Assembly (NCBI RefSeq): GCF_900182925.1
Contig: NZ_LT900024.1
Coordinates: forward strand, 2,542,001-2,606,000
Direction: 5' to 3'
Source of the DNA: Psychrobacter sp. LV10R520-6
GTDB lineage: Bacteria > Pseudomonadota > Gammaproteobacteria > Pseudomonadales > Moraxellaceae
Length of the DNA: 64,000 nt
Shown here: positions 36,551 through 46,771 of the stretch, in pieces
Numbering within the stretch: the first letter of the stretch is position 1
How the letters are laid out: every line of letters starts with the position of its first letter
Made by a program: the position numbers and the translations under genes
Notes under the pieces: model-generated
What the model was told of the DNA's origin: nothing
Databases searched by the model: none
Seen by the model: only the letters and a program-made list of their open reading frames with translations

Positions 36551-36652
36551 CAAAAAAGGAAAGCCTATAGTGCAGACCTCAAAGCGGAAGCAATCAAAAA
36601 TATTGCAGAGAATAATGACAGTATCAGCACCACAGGATTAATAACGTAGGTC
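36551..36652 (+). pseudogene. IS3-family transposase OrfA remnant (N-terminus only)
   Basis: The frame from 36551 reads QKRKAYSADLKAEAIKNIAE followed by NNDSISTTGLIT and a stop, which matches the start of IS3-group OrfA proteins (KRKxYSADFKAEAVK type). There is no start codon in frame and no downstream OrfA/OrfB. The rest of the 390-bp spacer (36305-36694) shows no gene. Confidence 0.65.
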
Positions 36653-36694
36653 ACGTTTTCTAAAGTAAAAATATAACTATTACACAGGTGAAAG

Positions 36695-37171
36695 ATGAAT
36701 TCCATGAAATCAAACGTTTCAACCGACCGACTATCTATTGCAGACCTGAATCTAGGTGACCGTACCGAGCTGGGCAAATACACGATTAGCACGGACGATA
36801 TAGTGACCTTCGCCCGTCAATGGGACCCTCAGTTCTTCCACATCGACGAGGAGCGCGCAGTCACCGACGGATACTTCGGCGGTATTATCGCCAGCGGTAT
36901 CCAGACACTGGCTATCTTTCAGCGCCTATCAGTTAAAAGTTTCATCCAAAACTTGAACGTGATCGGCGGGGCGGGGATCGATGGATTGCAGTTTCGCAGA
37001 CCAGTACGTCCCGGTGACACGCTCACCGGATCCATTGTTATCAAAGACATCCAAATCCAGTCCGACCGAGGTCGTGCGCTAGTCGCCTATACTGGAGAGT
37101 TAATCAACCAGAACGCTGAACCCGTACTTGTCCTGACCATATCTGCCTATGTGCAGATGCGCACCACATAA
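36695..37171 (+). CDS. MaoC-type hydratase-domain protein
   Basis: The 158-residue single hot-dog-fold protein resembles MaoC/enoyl-CoA hydratase 2 proteins. The motif region is FARQWDPQFFHIDEERAVTD (catalytic-type Asp and His), then YFGGIIASGIQTLAIFQR and the end VRPGDTLTGSIVIKDIQIQS. AGGTGAAAG precedes the ATG. Base composition is visibly more GC-rich than the surrounding genes, and it directly follows an IS3 remnant, both suggesting transfer. Substrate unknown; not part of an evident fatty-acid operon. Confidence 0.87.
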   Translation: MNSMKSNVSTDRLSIADLNLGDRTELGKYTISTDDIVTFARQWDPQFFHIDEERAVTDGYFGGIIASGIQTLAIFQRLSVKSFIQNLNVIGGAGIDGLQFRRPVRPGDTLTGSIVIKDIQIQSDRGRALVAYTGELINQNAEPVLVLTISAYVQMRTT

Positions 37172-37213
37172 GCGTTTTAATATGAATAATGGTTACTAGC
37201 CGCTCTCCTCGCC

Positions 37214-37459
37214 CTATTGCTTCAGTAGATTCAATACTCCATCCGTAAACCTCTCTCTATGGCATTTTGGGCTCTCAGCTTCGTCCAATAGCGCCACTGC
37301 GGTAACTGCCATAAGTAGTTCCGAGTTGCCGTCAGAATCGACCAATATCTTTTCGCCTACCAGTTGCGAAACTAGAGCGATGACGACCAGCTCGTATGAT
37401 TCGGAATTACCGCAGGAAATGAATATTCGAAAGTGGATGGCTCTTTGAGGGGATAATGA
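37214..37459 (-). pseudogene. Unrecognised ORF fragment
   Basis: An open minus frame without a plausible start ends at TAG (37214-37216); its last 70 codons read like a real protein C-terminus (SYELVVIALVSQLVGEKILV then LLMAVTAVALLDEAESPK). It fills the spacer between the MaoC and EamA genes and shares their higher GC. Probably the 3' remnant of a third gene of the imported patch. I do not recognise the family. Confidence 0.35.
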
Positions 37460-37483
37460 TTGTTAAGCTTGAATGTGGGTATT

Positions 37484-38425
37484 TTAGGATTGCTCTTTGG
37501 GTGTTGCCATTTTTATTCCACCCCATGTGACTAAGGCAACACCAAGCGCGATTAGGGACGCACCCAAAACAAGCCCGTCAGGTGGGGTCTCACCTTGTAA
37601 AAAAACGGCTACAGGTACGCCGACCACCGCACCGACTGAGCCTAGTAGGCTCAACAGAACTGGACCACCGGTCTTCTGAAGCAGGAACAACAGTAGGAAC
37701 TGGCCCGCAAAGATAAAAGCCTGCACGGTGATCAAACCAAGCGGCATAACCTCTCCCAGCGGAACAGTAAGCGAGAGGTTCGGCAGAAGGCCGAGCACAC
37801 CCAGCATAATTACAGCCGCAATTAGCATGCCTGGTGCGAGTGCATCGGGAGACGCATTAGCCGGCCAGCGTAATGTACGATAAAGGTTACCGATTGCCAG
37901 CAAAACGGGGCCACAGAGCACTAGCATGATCCAAAACACACTGGCATCTGGCGCGGAAAACTTACGCGCTGCCAAAACACCCGCACCGACAAGTGCTGCC
38001 GCCACACCAAAAGCGCGGAAAGGCTGAAACCGCTCCATCCGCAGTGCCAGCGCACCAAGATACGTGAGCAGCGGTGGCAAAGCAATGATCAGAGCGACAA
38101 AACCTGCGCCAACATGAGGGATAGCGGAAAAAAAGATTAGGTTGGAGCCCGCGACGCTAACCAGCGCGGCGACAAAGTAATATTCGAAGCTGCGCGCACT
38201 AAGAGGCGGAGGTTTGTGACGTAGCAACGCGACAGCCAACAGGATGATTGCGGCCCCAGTGATTGACCAGAAGAGAAAGGCTAGCGGGCCCAAACCGATC
38301 TTGCCCGCATATTTCGCTAGATTGGTAGATATGCCGATCAGGGCGCCTCCGGCCAGCAGACAAATAAAGGGGATCAACCATGTATTCTTGCGGCGAGATT
38401 CATACGGCTTTGTAAATTCATCCAT
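37484..38425 (-). CDS. EamA/DMT-family transporter (GC-rich patch)
   Basis: The 313 residues form ten hydrophobic segments in two EamA repeats, beginning NTWLIPFICLLAGGALIGIS and with PLGLITVQAFIFAGQFLLLF in the second half. AGGATATCTT precedes ATG 38425. GC is higher than in the malonate operon and in the YceI and RND genes, in line with a separate origin together with the MaoC gene. Substrate unknown. Confidence 0.87.
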   Translation of the reverse strand: MDEFTKPYESRRKNTWLIPFICLLAGGALIGISTNLAKYAGKIGLGPLAFLFWSITGAAIILLAVALLRHKPPPLSARSFEYYFVAALVSVAGSNLIFFSAIPHVGAGFVALIIALPPLLTYLGALALRMERFQPFRAFGVAAALVGAGVLAARKFSAPDASVFWIMLVLCGPVLLAIGNLYRTLRWPANASPDALAPGMLIAAVIMLGVLGLLPNLSLTVPLGEVMPLGLITVQAFIFAGQFLLLFLLQKTGGPVLLSLLGSVGAVVGVPVAVFLQGETPPDGLVLGASLIALGVALVTWGGIKMATPKEQS

Positions 38426-38622
38426 AAGATATCCTGAGGATTAAAAACGTATCTTGATATCAGATTCTAGCTACTTAAAAAGCCTCTAGGTAAAGACAGC
38501 TCATAAAACGATTGAATTATAATTTTAATAATGTTTTTCAGTTATTGGTAGAGTAATCATAGGCTTTCGGCTAGCAACTCTTGAGATGATACGGTATTAC
38601 TCGCTATCCTCTATAACAAACC

Positions 38623-38660
38623 AAAAAGACCAAAACTCATCATGATCAGTCTTGGTCTTT
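38623..38660. terminator. Rho-independent terminator
   Basis: AAAGACCAAAACT and AGTCTTGGTCTTT form an imperfect stem between the EamA gene and yceI-like gene, with A/T runs. It lies about 40 bp past the yceI-like stop on the minus strand and so probably ends that gene. Confidence 0.6.
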
Positions 38661-38697
38661 GTTATTGTCACTTATAACTACTTTTAACTAACCCTAG

Positions 38698-39339
38698 CTA
38701 CTGCTTCGCCGCTTCAATCTGAATATTTAAAGTCACTTTTTCAGTAATACCAAGTAGAGTGTATTTGCTCATATCCCACTTAGTCCGATCAATCGTGGCT
38801 GTAAAATCGCCACCGCATACCGGCTTTTTGGCTATAAAGCTAAAGTAACAATTAAACTTGGTAGCCGTTAAGGTAATGGGATTGGTTATACCATACATAG
38901 TCAAATTTCCATCAACCTTTGCAACATCTGATCCTGCCGTACCACTAGCACTGTCATCGGCAAAATACCACTTCGTCGACTCAAAAGAAGCCAATGGAAA
39001 CTTCTCAACATCAAAAAAGTCAGGCCCAGTGAGTGTTAAGTCAAAAGCTTTATTACCCGTATTTAAAGAATTTATCGGAATGACTAGGGAAATACGGCCG
39101 GTTTTTGCATGCGGATCATAGTCTAGCTGTCCGGTCAGATTGTAAAATCCACCGGTATTGGTAGAGGTGTTAAAATGATCAATGGCGAAGCGCACATTGG
39201 AATTGTTGGGCTCAAGCAGATAAGTGGCAGCGTGGCTACTACTAGCACCGCTGCCAATAACAGCACCCGCCAAAAGTAATAGCACTCCTAGAGGCTGACG
39301 ATAACGTAATTTTATTTGGCTAAATAGAACTTGACTCAT
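38698..39339 (-). CDS. YceI-family periplasmic protein
   Basis: The 213 residues begin with a Sec signal (LGVLLLLAGAVIGSGASSSHA, cleavage near residue 37). The mature part is the YceI lipocalin-like barrel: YLLEPNNSNVRFAIDHFNTS, then the block LDYDPHAKTGRISLVIPI, FFDVEKFPLASFES, and the end GITEKVTLNIQIEAAKQ. YceI proteins bind polyisoprenoid-type lipids; the role in this organism is unknown. Monocistronic, 88 bp after the RND permease stop. Confidence 0.92.
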   Translation of the reverse strand: MSQVLFSQIKLRYRQPLGVLLLLAGAVIGSGASSSHAATYLLEPNNSNVRFAIDHFNTSTNTGGFYNLTGQLDYDPHAKTGRISLVIPINSLNTGNKAFDLTLTGPDFFDVEKFPLASFESTKWYFADDSASGTAGSDVAKVDGNLTMYGITNPITLTATKFNCYFSFIAKKPVCGGDFTATIDRTKWDMSKYTLLGITEKVTLNIQIEAAKQ

Positions 39340-39427
39340 AATGGCATTCCTTTGTAGCGTTATTTGACATCTAGATCACTTCCTTTGTGATCACCCTGTT
39401 TGGCTATATCATATCAGCCTATTAATT

Positions 39428-42400
39428 CTATAACTCGTCAGTAGTTAAATGCTCTTTAGCTTGGCCTTTATCATGGTCTTTACCGTGTGGCATGAGCCAT
39501 TTAGCGAACCATGTCGAGACATCATCCATTAGCGTATATACCACTGGAATGACTACCAAACTTAATAAAGTAGAAGTTACTAGCCCGCCTAACACCGCTG
39601 CTGCCATCGGACGGCGGAAGGTAGGATCTGCGTCTCCCCAACCGAACACTAGTGGTAACATGCCAGCACCCATCGCAATGGTAGTCATGATGATAGGTCG
39701 AGCGCGCTTATGACACGAATCAACAATAGCCTCAAAACGCGGTAGGCCGCGACGCTGAGCAATTAGCGCATAATCGACTAGCAAAATTGAGTTCTTAGTG
39801 GCGATACCCATTAGCATAATAAAACCGATCATCGAGGGCATGGATAAGCTGCTATCAGTAATGACCAATCCAACAAAAGCACCGCCTATCGATAAGGGCA
39901 ATGCCATCAGAATGGTAAAGGGCTGCAATAGACGCCCAAACAGCAAGATAAGAACGCCAAGAATACAGACAATACCGACTGACATAGCGATGATAAAGCC
40001 ACTAAATAGCTCTGCCATATTCTCTGCTTGGCCTTGTTCAATTAGGGTAATCGATGCTGGTAGATTCTGCATAGTCGGGGTGTTCTTAACCGCTTGGACT
40101 AATTCTCCAAGCTCACCATTCGCCGGTTGCACAGTAATACTGATAGCCCTTTCGCGATCTAATCGGCTAATCTGTGCAGGTCCCGTTCCAAAGTCTAATG
40201 TTGCCACCTCGCCTACACGTACGCCTTGTCCTGCTGGACGCGCACTGGGAACATATAAGCCCTCTAACTGACTAACGCTTTGTTTGGCCATATCGGGCAG
40301 ACGCACCACAATCGGTATCTGCCGAGTGTCAAGGTTGAGCTTAGACAAGCGCTGCTCATAGTCGCCTACTGTGGCAATACGTAAAGTAGTTGCGATATCT
40401 TGAGTGGTGACTCCTTTATCCGCCATCGCCAATCTATTAGGGGTAACCGTTAGTTCTTGGCGCGGTAGACTACGATCACTGGTAACCGCACCGGCGCTAG
40501 GTAGCGCGCGGATGTCGGCCATAATTTGTTGAACGGTCTGCTCCAGTACTTCTGGGCTGGTACTGGTCAAAGAAAAGTTGTATCCGGTCTCGCCGCCACT
40601 CGATAAGCCCACCGTAAAGCGCGCACTGGGTACTTCTGCCAATATAACGCTTATTTTTTGTTCAATTTCTTTTTTGATAGCCCGATCCGCTCTTGGCGCA
40701 AGTACTATATCGAGACTGGCGATATTCTTTGCTGTACCACCTCCGGAGCTGGCATTAGGGCCCATGGACGTTTGCGCTTGCCCAACGGCCGTAAAAATAT
40801 GGGTGACCTCAGGCAAGGCTAAAATACGCTCACTTGCCAGCGCCGCTACCCGCTCAGTATCTGCTAACTCAACATCAGGTGTTAGCTCAATCGCTACTCG
40901 TGTTTGGTCAATATCATTATCGGGAATAAAAGCGGTCGGTAGCAGTTTGACCAGTGCCAGTGAAGCGACAAACAGCACCAAAGTGGCACCCATAGTCAGC
41001 CAGCGATGGTGCAGCGTCCAAGTGACTACTTTCAAATACCAAGTCATCAGTGCGCTTTGCTTTTCAACGTGCTTTTTTTCTGGACGAAGAATATAGGCTG
41101 CCATCATGGGGGTAATTAAACGCGCTACCATTAGAGAGGCAAAAATGGCTAACGCCGCGGTCCAGCCAAATTGTCGAAAGAACTGCCCAACGATACCGCC
41201 CATAAAAGCAGTAGGTAAAAATACCGCGATTAAGGTAAAAGTGGTCGCAACAACGGCAAGCCCAATCTCATCTGCCGCTTCCATCGCTGCTTGATAAGGC
41301 GTTTTACCCATACGCAAATGGCGCATGATGTTTTCCACCTCGACAATCGCATCATCGACCAGTACCCCAATCACCAAGGATAAGGCCAATAGTGAAATAA
41401 TATTAAGGCTGAAATCGAACAGATACATCCCTAAAAAGGTAGGGATAATCGATAAGGGCAAGGCCACAGCGGTAACAATAGTCGCGCGAATATTGCGTAG
41501 GAATAGAAACACCACAATCACGGCCAAAATACCGCCTTCAATCAGCATCCGCAGTGACGCTTCATAATCCTCTGCTACTGGTGTTGCGCGATCATAAACT
41601 TTATCAACGGTGATATTGCTCATGTCCGCGCTCAATTGTGCCAGTGTTTCATCAACGCGTGCCATCACCTCAACCTCGCTGGCTCCGCGCGAACGAATGA
41701 CGTTAAATGCCACCACTGTTTTTCCATCCAGTTTGGCGATAGAATTGGGGTCAGCAGCACCATCAGTTACCTGTGCCATACGTCCAAGCGCTTGCGTGCC
41801 GCCAGTCGGAACGGTAACTTGCAAATCATTCAGCTCACGGGCACGCTCAACCGCCCCTAACACCCTAATAGTCTGGGTCGATTTGCCAACTTCAGCCTCA
41901 CCACCTGAGCTGTCTTGTTGGATACCGGCAATCTGTTGCGATAGCTGTGCAATAGAAAACTGTAAGCCGCTCAGCGCGATAGGATCAGCAGCGATGGTAA
42001 TCTGACGCTCAAGCCCGCCAATACGGCTGATCGTCCCTACCCCTTGGATATCTGATAAGCGCTTGGTAATCGTATCATCGACGAACCATGATAGATCCTC
42101 AACGCTCATATTGTCCGCAGTGACCGAGTAAGTAACGACTGGAAAGCCTGAGGTTGAGACTTGAGTAATGATAGGGTCATTAGCAGCAGCAGGCAGGTCT
42201 CCACGCACCTCTCCAACCGCTGAGCGCACATCATCGACTGCTTCTTGAATGTCTTTATCCAATACAAACTCGGTGACGATGGTCGCAGCGCCGGTTTGTA
42301 GTGAGCTACGAATATGCTTGATACCAGTGATACTGGTTAGCCTGTTTTCAATCTTTTTGGCCACATCATTTTCGAGCTGAGAAGGCGCAGCTCCAGGTAA

Positions 42401-42556
42401 AGTGACGGTTACCACTACTGCCGGTAAATCGATATCAGGAAATTGCTGGACTTTCATTTGTTGAAAGCCAAACAGTCCACCCATTGTTAACAGTACAAAT
42501 AGTAAAATGGCGACCAGTGGATTTTTAATCGAGTAGGAAGATACGTTTAAACTCAT
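39428..42556 (-). CDS. RND-family (HAE-1) efflux permease
   Basis: Proton-driven inner-membrane pump of 1042 residues with the RND layout: TM1 followed by a large periplasmic loop (KVQQFPDIDLPAVVVTVTLP), TM2-6 with LVIGVLVDDAIVEVENIMRH carrying the proton-relay Asp pair in TM4, a second loop, and TM7-12 (IMLMGIATKNSILLVDYALI). Overlaps the adaptor stop by 4 bp. No outer-membrane channel gene is present, so it presumably uses a separately encoded TolC-like protein. Drug or solvent substrate cannot be told. Confidence 0.93.
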   Translation of the reverse strand: MSLNVSSYSIKNPLVAILLFVLLTMGGLFGFQQMKVQQFPDIDLPAVVVTVTLPGAAPSQLENDVAKKIENRLTSITGIKHIRSSLQTGAATIVTEFVLDKDIQEAVDDVRSAVGEVRGDLPAAANDPIITQVSTSGFPVVTYSVTADNMSVEDLSWFVDDTITKRLSDIQGVGTISRIGGLERQITIAADPIALSGLQFSIAQLSQQIAGIQQDSSGGEAEVGKSTQTIRVLGAVERARELNDLQVTVPTGGTQALGRMAQVTDGAADPNSIAKLDGKTVVAFNVIRSRGASEVEVMARVDETLAQLSADMSNITVDKVYDRATPVAEDYEASLRMLIEGGILAVIVVFLFLRNIRATIVTAVALPLSIIPTFLGMYLFDFSLNIISLLALSLVIGVLVDDAIVEVENIMRHLRMGKTPYQAAMEAADEIGLAVVATTFTLIAVFLPTAFMGGIVGQFFRQFGWTAALAIFASLMVARLITPMMAAYILRPEKKHVEKQSALMTWYLKVVTWTLHHRWLTMGATLVLFVASLALVKLLPTAFIPDNDIDQTRVAIELTPDVELADTERVAALASERILALPEVTHIFTAVGQAQTSMGPNASSGGGTAKNIASLDIVLAPRADRAIKKEIEQKISVILAEVPSARFTVGLSSGGETGYNFSLTSTSPEVLEQTVQQIMADIRALPSAGAVTSDRSLPRQELTVTPNRLAMADKGVTTQDIATTLRIATVGDYEQRLSKLNLDTRQIPIVVRLPDMAKQSVSQLEGLYVPSARPAGQGVRVGEVATLDFGTGPAQISRLDRERAISITVQPANGELGELVQAVKNTPTMQNLPASITLIEQGQAENMAELFSGFIIAMSVGIVCILGVLILLFGRLLQPFTILMALPLSIGGAFVGLVITDSSLSMPSMIGFIMLMGIATKNSILLVDYALIAQRRGLPRFEAIVDSCHKRARPIIMTTIAMGAGMLPLVFGWGDADPTFRRPMAAAVLGGLVTSTLLSLVVIPVVYTLMDDVSTWFAKWLMPHGKDHDKGQAKEHLTTDEL

Positions 42557-43926
42557 GAACGTGCCTGCGTGACAGTATCAGCTGTTGCGCTGTCTTTATT
42601 GACCGTATCAACAACGCGTACCAAATCGCCATCATTTAAGAAACTGCCGCCTTGCTTGACCAGTCTACTGTCAGCCGGTATCGGTTCTGTGACCGCCACG
42701 TTGTCGCCGAAGCGATCGCCAAGGGTGACGCGTTGCCGCTGAATGCGACCAACGGTTTTACCCTTCTCTGTTTTGATATCTGCCACCAGCATCACATAAT
42801 CATAGCCGTCATTACTGACAATGGCACTACTTGGCACAGTTTGCATGCTGGCACTGCCCAATAGGAATTCGCCCGTTTGATACATGCCTGCACGCGCTGC
42901 TGAATTGGCTGCTAAGCTGGCATAAATAGTAATTTGGCGATTATTATCCGCCGTGGGGGCAATTCGTCTTACCTCTCCCATGACCGACTGACTTTTCGGT
43001 AAGTTGACTTTGACAGGCGTACCAACTTGTACTTCGCCGACCAGCTTAGGATCAATATCTGCTCGCCACTCTAAAATACCACCTTTAATGATGGTAAATA
43101 ATGGCTCACCACCTGCGACCATGCCAACCTCAGCCATTTTTTCACTGATAACCCCGCTTACTGGTGCGACCACTTTGGCGTTATCAACGCTCAAGCGCTG
43201 AGTACTAAGGCGGGCTCTTGATGCTTGTAAGGCAGCCTCAGCACGTAATGCTGAAGTACGATAGCGGTCGGCTTCTTGCTTACTAATCGCATCAATATCG
43301 ATTAGCGGCAGCACGCGTGCCGCATCAGCTTTGGCATTCGCAAGGGTCGCCTCAGCTTCTGCCACATCTGCTTGCGCTTGCAAGACTTGCTGCTGCATAG
43401 CATCAGTATCAAATATCACTAATATTTGTCCGGCTTCAACGCGCTGACCTTCCTCGACTAATATACGCTCAATCGCGACACCACTAACCTTAGCGCTGAC
43501 ATTAGCAATATCTTTAGCATTAATCGTACCGTCAGCGGTCAAAGTGTTACCGATATTATCTTGGCTAGGTTGTACCGTTTCGACTGACAATACCGCCTGT
43601 TCAGCAGTCGCCCCTGCGCTAGCATTGCTAACATTGTTACCTTGCGCACTATTGGCACTATTTGTCGCTGACGACTCATCAATTACGGCCTCCTGATTAC
43701 CACCCCAATATTTACCCAATAGTACGCCTACCACCAGCACTACTACCATGACAGGGATAAGCCACAGAGGGTATTTTGGCGACGACTTATTTACTGATGC
43801 GTCAGGCTTACGATATGGTGGCAGCTCAGACTCAGGCGACAAGTTAACATTGGGCTCTTGCTTAATATCAGGCTCTGGCTTGGCATTAGGCTCTTGCTGA
43901 GTATTAGGGTCTTGAAAGTCACTCAT
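42553..43926 (-). CDS. RND periplasmic adaptor (membrane-fusion protein)
   Basis: The 457 residues start with a Pro/Glu-rich cytoplasmic tail that repeats PNxxPEPDIKQEPN-like units, then one span (LWLIPVMVVVLVVGVLLG). Next come the barrel-sandwich halves (IERILVEEGQRVEAGQILV and VVAPVSGVISEKMAEVGMV) around a coiled hairpin (LQAQADVAEAEATLANAKAD). It precedes the permease with a 4-bp overlap, so the two make one pump. The repeated N-terminal tail and the Ser/Asn-rich linker after the span are unusual. Confidence 0.92.
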   Translation of the reverse strand: MSDFQDPNTQQEPNAKPEPDIKQEPNVNLSPESELPPYRKPDASVNKSSPKYPLWLIPVMVVVLVVGVLLGKYWGGNQEAVIDESSATNSANSAQGNNVSNASAGATAEQAVLSVETVQPSQDNIGNTLTADGTINAKDIANVSAKVSGVAIERILVEEGQRVEAGQILVIFDTDAMQQQVLQAQADVAEAEATLANAKADAARVLPLIDIDAISKQEADRYRTSALRAEAALQASRARLSTQRLSVDNAKVVAPVSGVISEKMAEVGMVAGGEPLFTIIKGGILEWRADIDPKLVGEVQVGTPVKVNLPKSQSVMGEVRRIAPTADNNRQITIYASLAANSAARAGMYQTGEFLLGSASMQTVPSSAIVSNDGYDYVMLVADIKTEKGKTVGRIQRQRVTLGDRFGDNVAVTEPIPADSRLVKQGGSFLNDGDLVRVVDTVNKDSATADTVTQARS

Positions 43927-44185
43927 AGTCGGTCTCTATAGATAAGCGCAATAATAAAAACTGAAGCAGTAAAAGATCAAACAATTACGATTTAGATAGG
44001 TTGAAACGGACAGTGTAAGGAGAGATATTTTTTGACCATGGTTACTAATGGCTGTTAGCATTGTAGAGCATAACGCCAGCGCGTCAATTATCAACACGTG
44101 TCTATAGCGTCTATTTTCCAAGCATTATTACCTATTACAATTTAGAACTTAGAATTGAGAATAATAATAAGGTTAATAAACAGAG

Positions 44186-46549
44186 TTAAGCATTGCTATA
44201 ACGACTGGCCTCAGGCATCCAGCGGTGGATGAGTTGACTCACATCCGCCTTGCGCGCAGGGTCTTGAATCAAGTGTTTGGCAAGCCGCTGAGCAATCGCA
44301 AATAACTGCTCATCACGTATTAGATCTGCTAAATAATAGCCGACATTACCGGTTTGCCGTTTGCCCAGCAACTCACCAGGACCACGCAGTTGCAAGTCTT
44401 TTTGGGCAATCACAAAGCCATCAGTACTTTCTCGCAGTACGCCTAAACGCTCAGTACCGGTTTCAGACAACGGTGTTTGGTACAGCAGCACACAATAGCT
44501 CTTGGTTGAACCGCGCCCTACCCGCCCGCGTAATTGATGCAATTGCGATAGGCCCAAACGTTCTGCATTCTCGATAACCATTAGTGAGGCATTAGGCACA
44601 TCAACACCGACTTCGATTACCGTAGTAGCAATCAATAAATCTAAATTGCCCGCCTTAAAATCTTGCATCACCGCTTGCTTATCAGCAGATTTCATTTTGC
44701 CATGTACCAGTCCAATACGAATATCTAAGCGCTCATTTAAATCCTCATAAGTGGCTTCAGCAGCTTGGGCATCAAGTACGCTAGATTCTTCAACTAGCGA
44801 GCAAACCCAATACGCTTGCCGTCCTGCTTCGCAATTAAACGCGATACGTTCAATTACCTCATCGCGACGATTGCGGTCAATAGTTACCGTCGTAATCGGC
44901 GTGCGACCTGGTGGCAGCTCATCAATGATGGAGTTGTCCATATCGCCATAGACACTCATCGCCAGCGTGCGCGGAATCGGAGTTGCGGTCATCACCAGTT
45001 GATGCGGCGTGCTACCCGCCACGCCTTTATTGGTCAACGCCATACGCTGCTCAACCCCAAAGCGATGTTGCTCGTCGATAATGACCAATCCCAATTTGGC
45101 GAACTGTACTTGCTCCTGAAACAGCGCATGCGTACCAACCACCACTTGCACCGTATTTTCTGCGACCGCCTCTAACGCTTCACGGCGCTGCTTGGCAGTT
45201 TGCTTACCTGCCAGCCAGCCAACGCCAATTCCTAGGGGCTCGAACCATTGTTTAAAATTTAGTAAATGTTGTTCCGCTAAAATCTCAGTCGGTGCCATGA
45301 TCGCTACCTGCCAGCCACTATCGAGCGCACAACCGGCAGCGCCAGCGGCAACCAAAGTCTTGCCCGCGCCCACATCCCCTTGCACGAGTCTGAGCATGGG
45401 AATCGAGGTGGCCATATCAGCGGTGATATCTTTGATGACTCTTATCTGAGCCTTGGTCAAATTAAACGGCAAAGCGGCAAACAGCCTATCAGCCAGCGGA
45501 CTTTGCATGCCGCATTTTGGCGCTTTATGCTGATGCAACTGCTGCCGCCGATATAATAAACTAAGCTGATGCGCAGTCAGCTCTTCAATAATCAAACGCT
45601 GACAGGCAGCATGGGTGCGCTCGCTCAATTGGGTCAATAATTTATATTGTTGACCAGCATCGGTATAAGTGGGCGGCGTATGCAATAACACCAACGCCTC
45701 AAATATCGTTAAATTATAGACATTATTAGCAACGCTAGTTGCTACTGTATTAACCGCTGTCTCATCGTCTATATAGTCAGAATTTGGATACTCATAAGTA
45801 GAGGGGTTGGCTTTATGAACTCCGCTCTTTGACGTACTGTTATCTGGCACACTACGAGCGAGCATCGAAAAAATATCTTCAGACTCAGCTGTATCTACTA
45901 CTGACAATTTTGATGGCACAAAGGGCGTTAATGGCAAATCAACAACGGTGGCAAAATCGTCTGTGGTGAACAGAGTCATCGGTAGTCCCTGACTGCGAAC
46001 GGTCTGTAACGCCAGTTTAATCAAGGTACGTAGCTTATTTTGATGCAAGCCTTTTACAGAGGGATAAATCGGTTGCAGACCCATATTGGTAACCGCTGCG
46101 CTATCAGTGACAATTTGATATTCAGGATGATGTATCTGTTTGCCGTAACGACTAACTTTGGTCTCGCCAAACAGTTGTAGCTGTGTACCCAAGCTCATAG
46201 TTTGCGCTAAACCGGGATACACTTTAAAAAACCGTAATGAAACCGTACCGCTATTGTCATCGATGATAACCGTCATACCACTACGCTTATTATCGACATG
46301 GACGACGCGACCGGTAATCAAAGCCGCTTGTCCATGAGCAAGCTCTCCTATTGAGACCAAACGGCTACGATCCTCATAATCACGCGGCAAATGTAACAGC
46401 AAATCAAAAATACGCACAATGCCCAATTGCGTCAGTTGTTCTGCTACTTTTGGCCCCACACCCGCCAGCGCCGTCACCGGCATATCAAGCGCCGAGAGTG
46501 GAGGTTCAGCTGGCGGATGGGCAGATAAATTCCTGTTAGATATTGGCAT
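44186..46549 (-). CDS. recG: ATP-dependent DNA helicase RecG
   Basis: Branch-migrating helicase for stalled forks and recombination intermediates. N-terminal wedge/OB domain (GVGPKVAEQLTQLGI, LLLHLPRDYEDR), then Walker A LVQGDVGAGKTLVA, DEQH box VIIDEQHRFGVEQR, TATPIPRTLA, and the C-terminal TTVIEVGVDVPNASLMVIEN and QLRGRVGRG. At 787 residues it is about 95 longer than E. coli RecG; the excess is an acidic, Ser/Asn-rich insertion near residues 225-285 in the wedge-to-helicase linker. Monocistronic here. Confidence 0.96.
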   Translation of the reverse strand: MPISNRNLSAHPPAEPPLSALDMPVTALAGVGPKVAEQLTQLGIVRIFDLLLHLPRDYEDRSRLVSIGELAHGQAALITGRVVHVDNKRSGMTVIIDDNSGTVSLRFFKVYPGLAQTMSLGTQLQLFGETKVSRYGKQIHHPEYQIVTDSAAVTNMGLQPIYPSVKGLHQNKLRTLIKLALQTVRSQGLPMTLFTTDDFATVVDLPLTPFVPSKLSVVDTAESEDIFSMLARSVPDNSTSKSGVHKANPSTYEYPNSDYIDDETAVNTVATSVANNVYNLTIFEALVLLHTPPTYTDAGQQYKLLTQLSERTHAACQRLIIEELTAHQLSLLYRRQQLHQHKAPKCGMQSPLADRLFAALPFNLTKAQIRVIKDITADMATSIPMLRLVQGDVGAGKTLVAAGAAGCALDSGWQVAIMAPTEILAEQHLLNFKQWFEPLGIGVGWLAGKQTAKQRREALEAVAENTVQVVVGTHALFQEQVQFAKLGLVIIDEQHRFGVEQRMALTNKGVAGSTPHQLVMTATPIPRTLAMSVYGDMDNSIIDELPPGRTPITTVTIDRNRRDEVIERIAFNCEAGRQAYWVCSLVEESSVLDAQAAEATYEDLNERLDIRIGLVHGKMKSADKQAVMQDFKAGNLDLLIATTVIEVGVDVPNASLMVIENAERLGLSQLHQLRGRVGRGSTKSYCVLLYQTPLSETGTERLGVLRESTDGFVIAQKDLQLRGPGELLGKRQTGNVGYYLADLIRDEQLFAIAQRLAKHLIQDPARKADVSQLIHRWMPEASRYSNA

Positions 46550-46771
46550 TAATAATTCCCGATCACATTACTCTTAAATTGCCTGTTTTTATTATAATAA
46601 GACTACAGGAAAATGCGTAACCACATAATAATCAATGGCTTATAAAATAAATCTAATCCTCTCATTATAACTGACAAAAGACTTGATTATGCTAAGCGAT
46701 TTGGTAATGATGCGTCTACGTATTTAACGCTTAAATTTAAAGGCTAAACTTAAAAGTCAAAAGGTCTCGTT

